DNA from: an uncultured Porphyromonadaceae bacterium
GTDB lineage: Bacteria; Bacteroidota; Bacteroidia; Bacteroidales; Muribaculaceae
Length of the DNA stretch: 64,000 nt
NCBI GenBank assembly: GCA_900545955.1
Contig: URAU01000009.1
Span: forward strand, 1-64,000
Direction of reading: 5' to 3'
Shown: one piece after another, positions 9,016-17,271 of the stretch
Layout of the letters: every line of letters starts with the position of its first letter
Numbering within the stretch: position 1 is the stretch's first letter
The notes under the pieces: model-generated
Seen by the model: only the letters and a program-made list of their open reading frames with translations
Databases searched by the model: none
Told to the model about the DNA's origin: nothing
Translations under genes and position numbers: made by a program

Positions 9016-9975
9016 TCAATCATAATTCAGAGCAAAGGCATCCTGATAAGATATAGCAGAGCGATTATCCTTGTTTTCTATCCAGCCTTTTTCAAGATGG
9101 CTTATCTGTGAAATTTCTCCGGCGTTCATTTTACCGAAGTATTCGCATACTGCCTCTATGGTAGATAGTTCAGATTCACAGAGAATATTCTCGCTATTCT
9201 CAACAGACTCCAATTTGATGCCACTTTGACCACTCGGATAAACAAATTCTTCCATATCAATTCCCGGGAGAGAATTGTATAATGTTCCCCAATGTTCTGG
9301 AACGGGGCCAAATGGCAAAGCCTTATATGTAATGCCGGTTATTCCATATCCATGCTTCTTGTAATGAATGAAATCAGCATAGAACAGGAGCTTATTCATT
9401 TTGGTGACAAAAGTCGAGCCTATATTGGCGATAATCAACTGCACGATATTTGCAATCTTATCTAACGATATAGAACGGAACCCGGTGTATTCCGACGGCT
9501 GTCCGCTTGGCTTGTAATCACCTTCCGCAACTTCGATTTTCTTTTTAATCCGTAGATATTCCTGTTCACTCATCTCGGACTTTGAGGCTTCTACAAAGGA
9601 CATAAAAATGTCCTTTTCGCGGGCTGCGATGATTGTCCGAGCGTTTGATACACTCGGCACCTCGCCATCTTCATACATACGGTATTGGTTTATGCCGAAA
9701 CCAAGTATCTGCGCCATTTTAGCCGCCGACAGACCGTAGTGTTCCCTTATCGCTGATATTTCGTCAGGAAAAGGAATACCATGCTTGACACGATACTGAT
9801 TATACACCTGAAATATGTTTGCCTCGTCCATTTCGGTTGTGGTCCACATTTCACCTTCCTCATCAATAATTCCGGTGTGAATATAGGAAAACTCCTCTTT
9901 TCGGAAAGTTATTGTTCTTACTTCCTGAAAGTATTTTTCTCCGGGTAATAATTTGTTATTGTCCATTGTGTTCAT
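9016..9975 (-). CDS. Antitoxin: HTH plus Panacea (DUF4065) domain
   Basis: A 319-residue protein, likely neutraliser of the toxin encoded just upstream. Residues about 71-116 form a helix-turn-helix (IREHYGLSAAKMAQILG...YEDGEVPS), close to the MqsA-type antitoxin HTH. Residues about 165-300 match the Panacea/DUF4065 (SocA-like) domain: a KIANIVQLII start, TKMNKLLFYADF, then HYKKHGYGITGITYKALPFGPVP. Panacea domains are known as interchangeable neutralising domains in PanTA systems. The first ~60 residues resemble the short N-terminal part of MqsA-like proteins but lack visible Cys zinc ligands. The start overlaps the toxin 3' end by 20 nt (or 11 nt from the second Met at 9966), so the genes are translationally coupled. 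Confidence 0.85.
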   Translation of the reverse strand: MNTMDNNKLLPGEKYFQEVRTITFRKEEFSYIHTGIIDEEGEMWTTTEMDEANIFQVYNQYRVKHGIPFPDEISAIREHYGLSAAKMAQILGFGINQYRMYEDGEVPSVSNARTIIAAREKDIFMSFVEASKSEMSEQEYLRIKKKIEVAEGDYKPSGQPSEYTGFRSISLDKIANIVQLIIANIGSTFVTKMNKLLFYADFIHYKKHGYGITGITYKALPFGPVPEHWGTLYNSLPGIDMEEFVYPSGQSGIKLESVENSENILCESELSTIEAVCEYFGKMNAGEISQISHLEKGWIENKDNRSAISYQDAFALNYD

Positions 9976-10321
9976 TCTTTAAGGGGTAAGACATCGGATG
10001 CTCCGCTTTATGAAACGAAATACAAATCGTATGAGAGTTAGGCTTTCCAAGAGTAATCTTGATATAGATCTCATTTCCTCTTACATCTTTGCCGAACACC
10101 CACATTTCACCTTGATTATTCAAAGCATCCACAATCGGACCTTCGGAATAATCGTAGCAGTTCAAATTCATGACAACCTCCATTCGTTGATTAGGAGTTA
10201 TGCCCAGCTCAACGAGACTGTTCTGGTTCTTTTGGCGATTATCACGGAAACGGATTCCGAAGATTTTGACCTTCAGACTAAAGTCCTCTAAGAATTTCTC
10301 GACTTGTTCCTTCGTAATCAT
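9956..10321 (-). CDS. Putative MqsR-like toxin of the Panacea pair
   Basis: A 121-residue protein encoded immediately before the Panacea antitoxin and overlapping it. The second half follows the MqsR mRNA-interferase pattern: MEVVMNLNCYDYSEG, then GEMWVFGKDVRGNEIYIKI and TICISFHKAEHPMSYPL (compare IWQDVYRP, GQVYLKI and VLIVSFKE in MqsR). MqsR is a RelE-fold ribonuclease; this match is by eye and needs profile confirmation. The ATG at 10321 lies only 4 nt after a TATCTTTG promoter box, so the message may be nearly leaderless. Toxin-first order fits MqsRA-type and many PanTA systems. Confidence 0.65.
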   Translation of the reverse strand: MITKEQVEKFLEDFSLKVKIFGIRFRDNRQKNQNSLVELGITPNQRMEVVMNLNCYDYSEGPIVDALNNQGEMWVFGKDVRGNEIYIKITLGKPNSHTICISFHKAEHPMSYPLKNEHNGQ

Positions 10322-10325
10322 AGTG

Positions 10326-10333
10326 CAAAGATA
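10326..10333 (-). promoter_or_regulatory. -7 promoter box for the toxin-antitoxin operon
   Basis: TATCTTTG on the minus strand fits TAnnTTTG and ends 4 nt before the toxin ATG, predicting a leaderless or near-leaderless transcript. The repeat copy B (10432-10514) lies about 100 nt further upstream. Confidence 0.5.
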
Positions 10334-10431
10334 GCCATATTCTTTTAATAATACAACTTTATCGTTGCGTTTGTTCTAAAGAAATCTATAAATTTGGACT
10401 TAAAATAAAATACTACCTCTCCTGACTAAAT

Positions 10432-10514
10432 ACAAAAACACACGATTATAATTTGGTGTAGGTACAAATTTTCGCGATTATAACTGCAATTATTACAAAA
10501 AACTGAGTTTAGGA
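10432..10514. repeat. Direct repeat copy B
   Basis: Counterpart of copy A at 8171-8252. It contains two CGATTATAA words about 34 bp apart, partly kept in copy A. With copy A it brackets the metallophosphoesterase and toxin-antitoxin genes. A shorter echo (AAAAAGCGAAGTTTAGGA) occurs near 8993-9010. Confidence 0.75.
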
Positions 10515-11265
10515 CACATCTCACTGCGAAAACTGCGAGAGGCGTGGCGGCTCATGGTGTTGTCGTCGGCTATGCCGTCAGAGTGTGACGGCGAAGCAGG
10601 CTTCACTGACACCCTCCGACCGCACGCCGACTATGGGAGCAGGCTGAACACCGGCTGCCTCATACGCCTTGTGAGATTGCGACAGGGATGTCGCACACAC
10701 AAGACTTCTAATCGACAGCCCGTGTTCGTAACGCCTGCTACTTGATATGGAATTTGAGCCGCCGCGCCACTCTACGTTTGTTACGGCCCACGGCGGCAAA
10801 GAACGTGTCGCTTACGATCCCTCCATAAATTCCGGGGTCGTCCCCGACACATACATTGCCTTATACCGGGGCTGTCATAGCGGTTTCTAATGAAAATATT
10901 GACATTGTCATCGGTGAGAAATTATAACATACATTAGTTTTCGGAAATGGTTATGGGGCATTGCTATTTTCTTATGGATAGCATTTTCTGTATGTCTGTC
11001 GTTCAGTGTCACCTCATGGGGCGATGCCAGCTCTATGTTTCGTGCGGATTATAATCATAGTTCAAAGTCTGTTCGCTCGGAGTTGATGAACACGCCGGGA
11101 CGGGGTATTCTTTTGCATTCGCCTGAAAAAATCTCCACAGCTCCCGTTGGTCGGTAGTATTTTTCCCGGCGAGTGCAGAACACCCCTTTCCTCCCGTCGT
11201 GCAAGTGTGTCAACGAGCGAACAAACTTCAAACAGCGATTATACGCATTAAAAAAATATCGCTTT
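10515..11265. other. Non-coding or decayed region at the left side of the ICE remnant
   Basis: No intact gene is recognised. Between about 10,930 and 11,157 the plus strand holds a start-less open stretch with a hydrophobic segment (WLWGIAIFLWIAFSVCLSFS) that joins an upstream ATG at about 10,890 only if one base is removed, so it may be a frameshifted small membrane protein. The GC-rich part 10,540-10,850 shows no clear coding frame. Confidence 0.35.
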
Positions 11266-11481
11266 ATGACACTGAACAACAGACATATCAAAAATACGAG
11301 CTTCACTCCTTCTCCAGCTCATACCGCATTAAAAAAGGCGGCAAAACTGATAGGGATAATCGCCGGTCTGATTGTCGGGGTACTACTTTGGGCGATACTG
11401 AAACCGATATTCCGAGGCGTAGGCTGGATAATATCAATCCTCACCTCAATAGAGATAATCTATTGGATTACGACACTCTAA
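11266..11481 (+). CDS. Small membrane protein of the ICE remnant
   Basis: A 71-residue protein starting MTLNNRHIK. It has a basic N-terminus, one or two hydrophobic segments (KLIGIIAGLIVGVLLWAIL and IISILTSIEIIYW) and no known domain. The internal ATG is chosen because the longer frame runs into unrelated upstream sequence. It is followed 13 nt later by another small gene and then pcfK and pcfJ homologues, all on the plus strand, so it is probably part of the same conjugative-element operon. Confidence 0.6.
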   Translation: MTLNNRHIKNTSFTPSPAHTALKKAAKLIGIIAGLIVGVLLWAILKPIFRGVGWIISILTSIEIIYWITTL

Positions 11482-11494
11482 AACATTTACGGCT

Positions 11495-11722
11495 ATGGCA
11501 ACGAAAAGACATTCAAAGACTTGGGAACAGCAAGCCAAATACTACGGGGTTGAAAACATCGCCGAGTATATGGTGGAGACATTCTGCAACGGCAATATCT
11601 CAACATTCCGAGAACTTTACAAAGAACTCAAACCCGCAGGGCGAAAGCTCTTCATCAGTTGGCTATTCCACATGGAAATCCCGACTGCCGAGATAGAAAA
11701 AATCATACTCGCAACTTTCTAA
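11495..11722 (+). CDS. Small hypothetical protein of CTnDOT-type elements
   Basis: A 75-residue soluble, mostly helical protein (MATKRHSKTWEQQAKYYGVE...) without a named domain. Its position directly before the PcfK-like gene (12-nt gap) and the recurring start context (a TATGGCAA-type ATG shared with the next genes) place it in the element's operon. Function unknown. Confidence 0.65.
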   Translation: MATKRHSKTWEQQAKYYGVENIAEYMVETFCNGNISTFRELYKELKPAGRKLFISWLFHMEIPTAEIEKIILATF

Positions 11723-11734
11723 CAACATACGACT

Positions 11735-12160
11735 ATGGCAATGAACACAATGAAAGGAACACAAGCGTTCCAAGACACAATCGCCCAATATCTTATGGCA
11801 AGGGCAGAAAACGACCCTCTCGTAGCGGTCAGGATGGCAAATCCCTCCAAGACTATGGAGCAGTGTTGCGCCTATATCATCGGAGAGGTCAAGAAAAGCG
11901 GATGTTGCGGTTTTACCGACGATGAAATCTATGGCTGGGCTATGCACTTTTGGGATGAACCCGAAATCGAGGTAAGCAATATACCCACCAACTGCCAAGT
12001 GGTAGTGAACCATACGGTAGAACTTACCGAGGAGGAAAAGGAGCAGGCACGGCAGGACGCCATCAACCGACTGCGTGACGAGGAAATGGCTAAAATGCGC
12101 AGACCCAAGACCACCGAAAAGAAAGCACCCGAAATCCAACCAAGTCTATTTGACTTTTAA
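11735..12160 (+). CDS. PcfK-like protein
   Basis: A 141-residue cytosolic protein with the PcfK-like family pattern: QAFQDTIAQYLMARAENDPL, then a Cys-containing helix (CCAYIIGEVKKSGCCGF), DDEIYGWAMHFWDEP and a short C-terminal LFDF. PcfK-like proteins accompany PcfJ in Bacteroidales conjugative transposons; their exact role is unknown. The C-terminal PSLFDF tail resembles peptides that dock on replication clamps or SSB partners, which is speculation. It ends 12 nt before pcfJ. Confidence 0.85.
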   Translation: MAMNTMKGTQAFQDTIAQYLMARAENDPLVAVRMANPSKTMEQCCAYIIGEVKKSGCCGFTDDEIYGWAMHFWDEPEIEVSNIPTNCQVVVNHTVELTEEEKEQARQDAINRLRDEEMAKMRRPKTTEKKAPEIQPSLFDF

Positions 12161-12172
12161 CACATTACGACT

Positions 12173-13441
12173 ATGAAACCGAGAACGAAATACGAACAAG
12201 CGGTAATAGCACAGAGTGGGCATCTTCGCCCACTCCCGACCGCCCCCCGCCGTTGGGCGTTCACCAACACTATCAACCACTATGCCTTCCGTCTGCCCAA
12301 AGGACGCACCACTTGTATGGACTGCGGACACTCTTGGCTGATGAACGAAACCGCCGAGAGATGCAGCTGCCCCAACTGCAAGGCTAAACTTAAAGTCAAG
12401 GAAACCTATGAGCGCAAATGTCGGCAGAAATCCTATTTCAACGTGATAACCACTTGTGGGAAGTATCAGATATTGCGTATGTTCCTGCTGATAGTGGAAA
12501 TGCGGAAAGGTATGAAGGCATCCCCCGCCTTTCTGGAAATAGGACAGTATTGGATTGCTCCGAATGGAAAAACCTCGCTTGTGGCTATTCAGCGCACTAT
12601 GGGGTGGTATCTTGACTGTTTCGCTTTCGGTTCTCCTTTTGAGATTAGAAAGGATAACGATACCTATCAGTATATCGCAGACCAGTATCTCTATCCGAAA
12701 ATCAAGGTCATACCGGAACTGACACGAAACGGCTTTGACGGCAATTTCCACGACATCCGCCCCGTCAGCTATTTCTCAATGCTCCTTTCCGCACCGCAAG
12801 CCGAGACACTGTTGAAAGAAGGCAACATAAGGATGCTTAAATATATGGCAGACCACACCGCAGAGGTAAAGCACTTTTGGTCTTCGTATCTCATCGCCAA
12901 GCGACACGGATATGAAATCCCGAACCTTTCAACGTGGTATGACTATCTGCGGATGCTGGAGCGTTTCGGCAGGGATACCCATTCCCCGAAACTGATAACT
13001 CCATCCAATCTCGTTGAAGCACACGATGAATATGTGCGGAAAGTCAACCGCCAGCGGGAAAAGGAGCGCAGAGAGGCTGACCGCATAAAGGCGTTGGAAA
13101 ACGAAGCTAAGTTCAAGGAACTCAAAGGTCGCTTTATCGGACTTGTGTTCACAGACAACGAGATAGAAATCAAGACCCTTGACAGCGTTGACGAATACTA
13201 TATGGAAGGCAATACACAGCGTATTTGCGTAGGTACCAGCCGATACTACCTTAAAGCTGAGACTTTGGTATTCTCTGCCCGAATAGACGGCAGGATTGTA
13301 GCAACGGTTGAGATCGACCTAAAGACTCTCAAAGTGATACAATGCCGAGCCGCCTGCAACAAGGAGAGCCAGTATCAGGAGCGTATAGAGAAGGCTATCG
13401 CAAGCCACCGAAAAGAAATCAGAGCGAGGATGACTGCCTAA
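12173..13441 (+). CDS. PcfJ-like protein
   Basis: A 422-residue protein of the PcfJ-like family. A zinc-finger-like Cys motif lies near residues 44-65 (CMDCGHSW and CSCPNCKAKL), followed by the conserved long helical region and a C-terminal part with VDEYYMEGNTQRICVGT and a final basic helix. PcfJ was first named in an enterococcal conjugative plasmid, and homologues are standard cargo of CTnDOT-like elements. It appears intact although neighbouring element genes are decayed. An 8-bp hairpin (GACCTGCG/CGCAGGTC) follows at 13452-13477. Confidence 0.85.
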   Translation: MKPRTKYEQAVIAQSGHLRPLPTAPRRWAFTNTINHYAFRLPKGRTTCMDCGHSWLMNETAERCSCPNCKAKLKVKETYERKCRQKSYFNVITTCGKYQILRMFLLIVEMRKGMKASPAFLEIGQYWIAPNGKTSLVAIQRTMGWYLDCFAFGSPFEIRKDNDTYQYIADQYLYPKIKVIPELTRNGFDGNFHDIRPVSYFSMLLSAPQAETLLKEGNIRMLKYMADHTAEVKHFWSSYLIAKRHGYEIPNLSTWYDYLRMLERFGRDTHSPKLITPSNLVEAHDEYVRKVNRQREKERREADRIKALENEAKFKELKGRFIGLVFTDNEIEIKTLDSVDEYYMEGNTQRICVGTSRYYLKAETLVFSARIDGRIVATVEIDLKTLKVIQCRAACNKESQYQERIEKAIASHRKEIRARMTA

Positions 13442-13493
13442 TGTTTAATCCGACCTGCGTCAGCAATGGCGCAGGTCATAAAAACCACCTATT

Positions 13494-13762
13494 ATGAACG
13501 TAACATTTGAACATCCGATGAACATCCGACTATCATCTTTGATGATAAGATAGCCGAAATCATCATAGAGTTTGTAAATCACATTCTCTATGCTGACAGC
13601 GAGGAAACGCTACGGCAGATAGTAGCCGATTTTGCCGACAAGTACGACCTTGACCGATACTTTGTCTATGGCTATGGCAGCCACCACCTATGGCTGAAAC
13701 AAAGGAAGATAACTAACCCCGATATAACATTTGAATATCGGATACTGATTGTAGAATACTAA
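13494..13762 (+). pseudogene. Small ICE gene disrupted by an 11-bp tandem duplication
   Basis: The reading frame opens with MNVTFEHP and would continue TIIFDDKIAEIIIEF through to RILIVEY and a stop at 13760-13762 (about 82 residues). It is broken because GAACATCCGAT is present twice in tandem at about 13507-13528. Removing one 11-bp copy restores one continuous frame. As it stands, translation stops after 19 codons. The family is unknown, but the position between PcfJ and the DUF3873 gene is typical of these elements. Confidence 0.7.
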
Positions 13763-13774
13763 CACCGCATTACT

Positions 13775-13984
13775 ATGGCAACGAGAATGACCGCCAATGG
13801 AGTAAGCACAACCACAACTCCCGGCACTGAACAATACGAGGTGTTCTATAACGCCTATCGCCCACGGCGCAAGCATTACCAATACGATTATCGGGACACT
13901 AATGGAGAATTATTCTCCTGCGTAGCCCCCACTCTCAAAGAGTGCAGACAACGCCGCGATGAATGGCTGAACAAAAAGAAATAA
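13775..13984 (+). CDS. DUF3873 family protein
   Basis: A 69-residue protein matching the DUF3873 pattern: MATRMTANGVST start, TPGTEQYE, YYQYDYR-like centre (HYQYDYRDTNGELFS) and APTLKECRQRRDEW end. DUF3873 genes are small conserved companions of conjugative transposons in Bacteroidales; function unknown. A terminator-like hairpin follows. Confidence 0.8.
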   Translation: MATRMTANGVSTTTTPGTEQYEVFYNAYRPRRKHYQYDYRDTNGELFSCVAPTLKECRQRRDEWLNKKK

Positions 13985-14010
13985 CATTTGCCAAGTCGTA
14001 ATATTGCAGG

Positions 14011-14039
14011 CGGAGCGACCTCGTGATGAAGTCGCTCCG
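14011..14039 (+). terminator. Terminator-like hairpin after the DUF3873 gene
   Basis: A perfect 9-bp stem (CGGAGCGAC with GTCGCTCCG) and an 11-nt loop, followed by TTGATTTTG. It marks the end of the plus-strand element operon. Confidence 0.5.
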
Positions 14040-14084
14040 TTGATTTTGCTGAAAATTTCGGCCGCCACAGGCGGCAAAGGATGA

Positions 14085-16121
14085 TTAACGTTTTGTCGAT
14101 ATTTGTTTCCAAAATCTTGTTGCTAGCCAAGCAAAAGAGCCACCATATATAAAAATGATGATGCCTATACCCGCATTTCGCTCAAGCTCATCAAATTTAT
14201 TTAACCAGACAAATAGTTGGTGGATATAATTATACTTCCAATCATGCATGAAGAAGACTAAAAGGCAGAGCAGAATCATCAATAGGATTAAAAATCCCTT
14301 TAATATCAACAAAGCGGTTTTTTTCCATTTTAGAAGAGGGGCTATGGTTTCTCTTAATGAATCATTTTCCGCATTTTTGGATATGAGATCATTCTTAGTT
14401 TTAGAGAGTTCCTCTTGAAGTTTTTGAATCGTACGATCGGTCTCATTTGCATGATTTTCAAATTCGGACTTGAGTAGCATCCTGCTTTCCTTCTCTATTT
14501 CCAAAGATGATTTAGTATCTTCAAGAGATTTGGACATTTCTTCAACCTGTAGTTGCAATTCAGACTTAGCAAAAATCTTGGACTGTTCCAGAAGTGTATC
14601 TGATTTTTCCTGCGACAGAGCCTTTTCGGTTCTTTCAGCAATAAAGTGTTTTAGAATATTACGCTGCTGCTCACCATCAGTAGTAATTTGCCCTATTCCA
14701 GATAGTATCGCATAAAGTTGTTCCTCATTCAATAATCTCTCTTGTATTGGGAGGTTTAAAAAACTTACAAAACTGTAATAATCATCGTTAGTTCTTTCCA
14801 TGAAACGAAGAACTATACTTAGCCATTGGCTTGGCAGAAGAACAACTGGTACTTTCGCACTTCGGCTGTAATCCCATTGCTGAAGTCTATGATCCGATGA
14901 CAAAAGGAATGCTTTTGCTTCATATATATTTTGAGGTACTGAGGTCACCAAAGACTCAATCCATAGCACGTTTTCTGCATCATGTTTGATTTGACTATCA
15001 TATGCCAGAGGTTTATAGCAAGCTATACTCTGTTTATATGCATCCAGTGTTACTATTACTCCATCGCTTGATAAATCATAAGGATAAAAAGTTTCAACCT
15101 CAATTTTGAACTGTTTTCTGAAATCCTCATATTGAGACAAAAGAAATGCCTTAAATAGGGACAACGATGGATTCGGACGATGTAATCGCCATTGCTGGTA
15201 ATAGCGATAAAATTCACCATTGTCTATAGTTTCGTCTAAATATAGTTGGGCACTAATTGCAGGAGTCTCGTTACGCTCTATTTGGGAGATGTGATGAGCA
15301 ATTGAATTTTTAAACTCAGCATCAGTAACTTTACTAATATACAGATTTTCGTTTATTTCATTGAATTTGTTTAACAATGAAATAGTCCGATTCTTTCGAA
15401 GATCTCCATTAATTCCTAATACACGATAGATGATGTTTGTGTCTAAGTAAAATCGCTTATTCCGAAGCGAATCTAAATCTATAGCTGTATTTTTGTCATT
15501 AGTTAACATGCAATATTCCAATGCGTAACTTGCTATTCGGAAAATTGCTTTGTTTTTATCTTCATTATCCCAGTTCAAAAATGAATTGATTACTTTCTTT
15601 CCATCTTCCGAAATAGAGGTTAAGTCAGAATCAACAATATCTGATAATGACTGATTATCCAATAGACGCTTGAAATTTTCTACATTTTGAGTAAAGACCT
15701 TGTATAGAAAATTTGATATTAATTCACGGGTGTCTTTCAACTCAAGTTGGTTGAGTTTGCAGAATTCGTCAATATACGAGAAAATTGTAGGAAGATTAAT
15801 TCTCTGATTTAGGACTTCAATCCTATTTGGAGACAATGATATTTTCTTTTCTTTGCCGTCTTCAAATACCCTGAATATCTTTTCAACGAATTTAGAGTTA
15901 TTTGCCGTACGCCAAATTTCATCATCAGTAAAAACAAGTTTATAGGCGGATTGAATAAATTCACCCACAGTAGAAACTTCTACCCAATCTTGAGCTTTCA
16001 TCTCAAAAAGGGCATTTTCCAATATTTTCCTATGAAGCTGCGTATTGGAGATGTTATAATTGTCATCTGCGTATAGAACTGCAGCTAAACGGAATAGATT
16101 TCGTTCTTCTGAATTACTCAT
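14085..16121 (-). CDS. PIN-like domain, coiled coil and two membrane segments (candidate defence protein)
   Basis: A 678-residue AT-rich cargo gene inside the conjugative-element remnant. Residues 1-215 are helical and unassigned. A PIN-like nuclease domain then starts with RFYLDTNIIYRVLG (Asp227), followed by an acidic residue in SKVTDAEF and the typical end FLLSSDHRLQQW, the arrangement of acidic metal-binding residues in PIN ribonucleases. Residues about 490-595 are a long Glu/Lys/Ser-rich coiled coil. Two hydrophobic helices follow at about 602-624 and 650-668, so the nuclease would be membrane-tethered at its C-terminus. The ATG at 16121 lies 4 nt after a TAATTTTG box, giving a near-leaderless message. 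I know no named system with this architecture. A role in abortive infection is inference from architecture and cargo position. Confidence 0.75.
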   Translation of the reverse strand: MSNSEERNLFRLAAVLYADDNYNISNTQLHRKILENALFEMKAQDWVEVSTVGEFIQSAYKLVFTDDEIWRTANNSKFVEKIFRVFEDGKEKKISLSPNRIEVLNQRINLPTIFSYIDEFCKLNQLELKDTRELISNFLYKVFTQNVENFKRLLDNQSLSDIVDSDLTSISEDGKKVINSFLNWDNEDKNKAIFRIASYALEYCMLTNDKNTAIDLDSLRNKRFYLDTNIIYRVLGINGDLRKNRTISLLNKFNEINENLYISKVTDAEFKNSIAHHISQIERNETPAISAQLYLDETIDNGEFYRYYQQWRLHRPNPSLSLFKAFLLSQYEDFRKQFKIEVETFYPYDLSSDGVIVTLDAYKQSIACYKPLAYDSQIKHDAENVLWIESLVTSVPQNIYEAKAFLLSSDHRLQQWDYSRSAKVPVVLLPSQWLSIVLRFMERTNDDYYSFVSFLNLPIQERLLNEEQLYAILSGIGQITTDGEQQRNILKHFIAERTEKALSQEKSDTLLEQSKIFAKSELQLQVEEMSKSLEDTKSSLEIEKESRMLLKSEFENHANETDRTIQKLQEELSKTKNDLISKNAENDSLRETIAPLLKWKKTALLILKGFLILLMILLCLLVFFMHDWKYNYIHQLFVWLNKFDELERNAGIGIIIFIYGGSFAWLATRFWKQISTKR

Positions 16122-16125
16122 ATTG

Positions 16126-16133
16126 CAAAATTA
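16126..16133 (-). promoter_or_regulatory. -7 promoter box for the PIN-like gene
   Basis: Read on the minus strand, TAATTTTG ends 4 nt before the ATG, again predicting a leaderless transcript. The 1-bp-imperfect hairpin between 16201 and 16230 separates this unit from the tra genes upstream. Confidence 0.45.
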
Positions 16134-16255
16134 CAAAAATTTTTTGAGACCAAAAATAAGTATCGTAATACCGAATAATTATATCATCTCATATTTTCAA
16201 GGGGACACACTCCGAAAAGAGTGCATCCCCTCGGTGCATTTATTAGACGCTGATT

Positions 16256-16747
16256 CTACGGAATGAAAAGTGCGACGAACTCGGTCAGACGGCGGGTGTA
16301 TAAGCCTTTATGTCTCTTGCCTTTATAGCGGCAATGGGCGGTGTAAGCTTTGAAGATGTCGCGGTTGCCGGCTTTGAGTTTTTTCATGACACTGCTCTTG
16401 TTGACGACACCCGGACCGCAGTTGTAGGCGAGGCAGGCTAAAAGGATAGAGTCTTTGCCGTATTGCGAATACAGGGCGCAGAACTTGCGGAGGTCTTTTC
16501 GTAACAGTGCGTCGGCCTGTCTTTCGGTGAGCTGCACGCCACGGCGGTAAGGTTCTCCCGGCTGGACTTGGTGACCGTAGCCGACATAGGGCCAGTGTTT
16601 CGGTTTGTGGAGCGTCTCAAACTTTTTTATTATCAGCACGGCACGTTCAAACGGCGGCAGCTCCATAATCGACCGCTTTGCGTTGGCGGCGGGCGTTGCC
16701 GCCACAAGGGACAGCAACGCCACGAAGAAGAACAATAGTTTTTTCAT
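16256..16747 (-). CDS. Lysozyme-type muramidase of the conjugative element
   Basis: A 163-residue exported protein with a signal peptide ending ATPAANA. It follows the GH24-like lysozyme pattern: ERAVLIIKKFETLHKPKHWPYVGYGHQV, where Glu of KKFE is the likely catalytic acid, then TERQADALLRKDL and LACLAYNCGPG. Such lysozymes locally open peptidoglycan for the conjugation machine and sit beside traQ in CTnDOT-like elements. Its start overlaps the traQ stop by 4 nt (ATGA), so the two are coupled. Confidence 0.85.
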   Translation of the reverse strand: MKKLLFFFVALLSLVAATPAANAKRSIMELPPFERAVLIIKKFETLHKPKHWPYVGYGHQVQPGEPYRRGVQLTERQADALLRKDLRKFCALYSQYGKDSILLACLAYNCGPGVVNKSSVMKKLKAGNRDIFKAYTAHCRYKGKRHKGLYTRRLTEFVALFIP

Positions 16748-17271
16748 CGGATAACGGGTGTTACGGGGCCTACTACCGGGCCAATGATCGTACCTCCGTT
16801 ATCATCGCCTTTATCCTTGCCGTTGAACTCGAAGGTCTGCTCCCACGGGGTAGAGCCGAAATTGTCTTCGACCACCACGAGGACTTTATGTGCATCGGCA
16901 CTCTTGGCTGTATAGTTGAGCCGGAATGTCTTGCTTTCCAGAAGAACACGGTCGTTGTTGACCAGCACCGGGCCATCGACCAGCTTGAGAGTGCCTTCGC
17001 CGTCATACTGGAAATAGCGGATTGTGTAGAGGGTGTTGGTGTAATTGCCCTCCGGCTTTATCTCAAAGCGCAGCTCCACGGTCTGCCCCTGCGTGATTTT
17101 GTCAGCATAGGGCATCACTTCCACCGTGAACGGATAGGACTGCTGCACATCGAGGTCGTCGGAACAGGAAGTCATGGAGATTACGATTGCGAACAGAGCA
17201 ATCCAGAACCCGAAAAATCGGACGGGTGTAAGGCGAATATCGCCGATGCGTGAAAAGAAATTTGTAGTCAT
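16744..17271 (-). CDS. traQ: Conjugal transfer protein TraQ (DUF3872)
   Basis: A 175-residue lipoprotein-like protein of the Bacteroides conjugative-transposon TraQ family. A hydrophobic segment ends in MTSC (lipidation Cys near residue 36), followed by the family pattern DLDVQQSYPFTVEVMPY, GQTVELRF and YTIRYFQYDGEGTL. It lies between the lysozyme and traP genes, the standard order at the end of the CTnDOT transfer operon. It overlaps both neighbours by 4 nt. The gene appears intact, but it cannot support transfer alone here because the rest of the operon is absent. Confidence 0.85.
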   Translation of the reverse strand: MTTNFFSRIGDIRLTPVRFFGFWIALFAIVISMTSCSDDLDVQQSYPFTVEVMPYADKITQGQTVELRFEIKPEGNYTNTLYTIRYFQYDGEGTLKLVDGPVLVNNDRVLLESKTFRLNYTAKSADAHKVLVVVEDNFGSTPWEQTFEFNGKDKGDDNGGTIIGPVVGPVTPVIR

